Below are positions 60,864-64,000 of a stretch of 64,000 nt of DNA, piece by piece. Position numbers and translations under genes: made by a program. Below the pieces are notes generated by a model, which had not been told where the DNA came from, made no database searches, and saw only the letters and a list, made by a program, of their open reading frames with translations. This stretch comes from Epiperipatus broadwayi. Its lineage: Eukaryota; Onychophora; Udeonychophora; Euonychophora; Peripatidae. The DNA lies in NCBI GenBank assembly GCA_028023455.1, contig JAQFVV010000458.1, positions 372,001 through 436,000 of the forward strand. Direction: 5' to 3'. How positions within the stretch are numbered: position 1 is the first letter of the stretch; each line of letters opens with the position of its first letter.

Positions 60864-61228
60864 TAAAAAAAAAAATTAGATTTAGAAAAAAAGAAGAGAA
60901 ATAAGATCATTTGAAAAAAATGACATGAAGAAAGATATAATGAATAATGCAACTCATATGATTCAGATATTTCACAAGTCTGGGGAAAAGGTCTTATAAT
61001 TGGTAATTTAAGAGAAATAAAAAAGGATAAATTTAAATAGTTAAAGATCATATGATAGATGTGAATGAGATTTTAAGAAGATAGAAAAATTATTAGAAAA
61101 TAAAAATGGCACAAGAATGCAAAAAAATTAACTAGCAGCAAGTACTCAAAAATAATAACTACAAATGCACAAATTTAATATTTATGTAACTTATAACCTG
61201 TATATTTATACTTTACGTTTGTCTTCAA

Positions 61229-61430
61229 TATAATAATATTAAATCGTGCTTTCACACTTCCAACATAAAGCTGTAACAACAAATTGAAAACTAAATTAAA
61301 TGGCTGAGCGCTTTCAAGAAGATGTACTTCTCATATTCATAGCCAGTTATGATCCTTTCTTTGGAATCATTATATAAATAAATCTGATATGCAAATTATA
61401 AGTGTGAAAGCACGATTTAATATTATTATA
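61229..61430. mobile_element. MITE with 31-bp perfect terminal inverted repeats, 202 bp
   Basis: The left end tataataatattaaatcgtg...ctttcacactt is exactly inverted at 61400-61430. The interior is unrelated to the arms and has no ORF. TA-rich tips fit a TA-target (Tc1/mariner-type) MITE, though that is an inference. Confidence 0.85.
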
Positions 61431-61603
61431 TTTATGTAACTCTAAAGTTGAGATACTAAAATCACGTTAAAATAAACAAGCAATGACAAACAATTTATGA
61501 ATATAATCAAATGTTAAACACACACATATATGAAAATATCCTAGTGCCTACCACTAACTGAAAATTCTAATACAAAAATATTCAAATCATTCTCCCAAGT
61601 GTA

Positions 61604-61702
61604 ATGTTTTTGCAGCAGTGCCCTCTGGGAATAAATATAAAGCCATGCTGTTTGAAGTTCAGAGTATATATTTATTCACAGAGGACATTTCCGGAAAAAC
61701 AT
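61604..61702. mobile_element. Small hairpin MITE, 99 bp
   Basis: Arms begin atgtttttgc/atgtttttcc and share tgccctctg.gaataaatata (tgtcctctgtgaataaatata on the other side), with a short loop. Confidence 0.75.
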
Positions 61703-62931
61703 AACATTTGGTTGAACCTTTATATATATGTGATAAAATACGAATGCTAAATTAGCTGATATATAATCAAGTCACCAATTCACATTTACGTTATCTGACC
61801 AAACTTCACCATTTATATTGAGGTAAATTGTATTTTTTTAAAAAATAGACTTTCATTTTCTATCTGATTAGATTCCTAAATAGTCTTAAAATTAGATATT
61901 AATAAATAATGGGTTAAATTTTTAATCAACCACAACACTTTCAGGTTAAATTAAATTTTGATAAGGCAGAGAAAATGTTTATTCATTTTAATAAACTGGT
62001 AAACAAATTAAGATAACGTAATATATGCAAAACCAAATGTGCTAATGCTAATCCGGTTATAAAACTACCAAATTATTTGCCAATTGTACTCAGTGAAACA
62101 CACTATCTATTATCAAATCTAATTATAATCAGATAAAAACCGGGACTCCATTTCCTAGACTTTTAAATAAATAATGTTTTTTTTTTTATGGAAAAACATT
62201 TAATATTTGTCCCAGATCCAAAATATGTAACAAATATTAATATATATATATTTAAAGAACATGGAAATATCTGTTCTATTCTATTTTAGAAAAATCACAA
62301 TCAGATAATATTGACAATGACCAATGAATACAGTAAACTCTTTTTACATCTAAAAGGGAAACCTCTTTTAGTGCACTCTTGATATTTATGGAGATAAAAT
62401 GCTACAGCAAGCATATAAATGTTTAAGGAAACAAAATCTCACAATTTTCCCTATTTTTCTTTAAGAGCTGAACGTTATAAATTAATAATGTATTAATAAT
62501 TAATACTTTATTAATTTATATATACTAGCTACATGGATATTAAAAATAAATGTAATAATTAACAGCTTGTTAATTATTAAAACTCTATATAGATAAAAGT
62601 TTAAACTATATAGCGTTAATTAATAGTGATTTAACACTGAAACCTCCTTACATAAACATTTTGTTCTAGTATAATGTGAGTTTCTTTGCATTTTCTCTCA
62701 AACAAATATTTCTGTAGAAAAAACAAACTTGTTAACAGATTGTAAAAATTAGTTTTGAAAAAAGAGAAGAGAAACAATTTTATAGAAGTTATCTCTGCTA
62801 GAAGTTTGAACTAATTTTCACTTTATAAAAAACACAATATTTCTAGATAAATAAGTTTGTAGTAATAAAGGGGAAATTAAACCACTAAGCATCACATGAC
62901 CACTATTTCTTATGATAGTACACAACTGTTC

Positions 62932-63102
62932 TTAAAACAGGCAAAACTCTCCATACAGTAGTGCCACTCAGTGCCAACCACAAGCCAGAAAATAGTCTGG
63001 TGATATTGGATGAGGATTTTATGCACAAGCCTTCTGGCATCCATTGATTACTCTGGATGGCACAGGGTGGCACTACTGTATGGAGAGTTTTGCCTGTTTT
63101 AA
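62932..63102. mobile_element. TTAA-ended MITE with 36-bp perfect TIRs, 171 bp
   Basis: The left end ttaaaacaggcaaaactctc...gtgccac (62932-62967) is perfectly inverted at 63067-63102. TTAA forms both tips, which may be the target duplication. The perfect TIRs indicate recent activity. Same family as 57841-58291. An ORF spanning it (62903-63145) is incidental. Confidence 0.88.
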
Positions 63103-63469
63103 AGGGGAAATTATATATATAATCATTTTCTCTTTCTATTTTCAATCATGACGAATCATCACAATTTTTTTATCTGTGTATTTCAAAAAAATAGATTTTA
63201 ATAATAGCTGAAAAGAGGATTGTTTTTTGTAATCAAGCTATTTATTGAAAAACACTCTTTTGAGCTTGGATGGGGGCAATTAAGTCTGATAACATAAAAA
63301 AGGATGCCATTGTAACTTTAAGAGAGGGTATGTATATTTTGGCAGAGGATGTACTGTAAGCAGAATATATTAGTGTTGCCTAGCAGATTTTTTAATTGTA
63401 AAATCATGGAATTGCATATATACATGCTAAAGTCAAAAAGAGTGCATTTTAATTGAAATATACAATGAA

Positions 63470-63499
63470 TCACACACACACACACATATATATATATAG
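63470..63499. repeat. (CA)n(TA)n microsatellite
   Basis: A short cacaca run passes directly into tatata. Confidence 0.85.
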
Positions 63500-63615
63500 G
63501 CTAAATTGAAAAAAAAAATGGCTTGTTAAAAAACTTGAGAGGCCATCCCCAATTGTATGGTGTTCCATGGAAGAAAATTCATAGAAAATAAAATGTTTAG
63601 CTCGCATAATCTAGC

Positions 63616-64000
63616 ATGAAGAAAAACTTAATTGCTTTGTCCCAGCTCTATCATACACAAATATCTAAACATGCCTTCCCAAGAGAAGAAAAAATAATAA
63701 GGACCAACCAAAGTAATGTCAACAAACCCATCATGGAAGAATTAATAATGATCCATTTTATTAAATTTGGCAAAAATCAAAATTCTTCTAAAACTACATG
63801 GATAAAAATTTATGATTATAAAATGCATAGGAGAAACTAGTGAATGTAGAATTCATTTCAAACTCCAGGAATTAAATGATAGAGGTACTATATCTAACTA
63901 TCTATTAGAACTATTTTATTTCAAATTGACATTGCAAGAACGGATAGGAAACAAAAAAATTTTAAAAAATCTTGACAAAAACTTTTCTGAACCAAAATGT
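63616..64000 (+). pseudogene. Unrecognised ORF, frameshifted, running off the window
   Basis: An ATG at 63616 opens 74 codons (Lys- and Asn-rich, stop 63838-63840). From 63842 a +1 frame is open for at least 53 codons to the window end (CRIHFKLQELNDRGTISNYL onward). Two adjoining open frames suggest one longer coding sequence with a single frameshift. I recognise no domain; a transposon protein is the likeliest guess given the surroundings. Confidence 0.35.

Overview
This is a very AT-rich, gene-poor stretch of a eukaryotic nuclear genome, most likely an invertebrate animal. The evidence is a mariner transposase relic, an IS1595/ISXO2-like (Merlin-type) transposase relic, a LINE RNase H relic, several hairpin MITEs and large LTR elements. 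There is no operon structure, no CRISPR array and no rRNA or tRNA gene that I can support. I cannot name the species. No host protein-coding gene could be recognised, and almost every open reading frame is either a transposon fragment or chance.

The window is dominated by a coherent group of large non-autonomous LTR retrotransposons, called E1-E6 here. Each has long LTRs (about 1.8 to 3.0 kb) around a short interior that holds at most one gag-like coiled-coil reading frame. I found no protease, reverse transcriptase, RNase H or integrase in any of them. E1 (1106-8198) reads on the minus strand and has a tRNA-Pro-like primer binding site. E2 (9551-16938) reads plus, with a tRNA-Trp-like site. 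E4 (23080-37098) reads minus and carries a 450-codon intact ORF. E5 (27779-32956) reads plus, has no ORF, and is nested inside E4. E6 (47905-55043) reads plus. A solo LTR of the E1 family lies at 44509-46484, and a decayed E6-type LTR end at 22865-23067 abuts E4. Nearly all of these sit exactly inside (TA)n microsatellites, so the TA tract serves as both target and flank.

Layout: 1-955 LINE relic; 1106-8198 E1; 8230-9493 unassigned; 9551-16938 E2; 17173-20367 a 3.2 kb DNA transposon with terminal inverted repeats, three internal tandem arrays (169, 129 and 210 bp) and a broken IS1595-like transposase; 20373-23067 mostly unassigned, ending in the old LTR; 23080-37098 E4 with E5 inside; 38931-40020 two further tandem arrays; 40021-44460 featureless AT-rich DNA; 44509-46484 solo LTR; 47905-55043 E6; 55081-56403 a foldback MITE abutting a dead mariner; 57841-63102 scattered small hairpin MITEs; 63616-64000 an unrecognised broken ORF running off the end.

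Functional reading: in each LTR family a TATA box lies on the same strand as the gag-like ORF, and PBS and polypurine tracts sit where that orientation predicts for most elements. This supports real retrotransposition, presumably using enzymes supplied by an autonomous relative outside the window. The window then looks like serial and nested insertion into TA-repeat landing pads, followed by decay.
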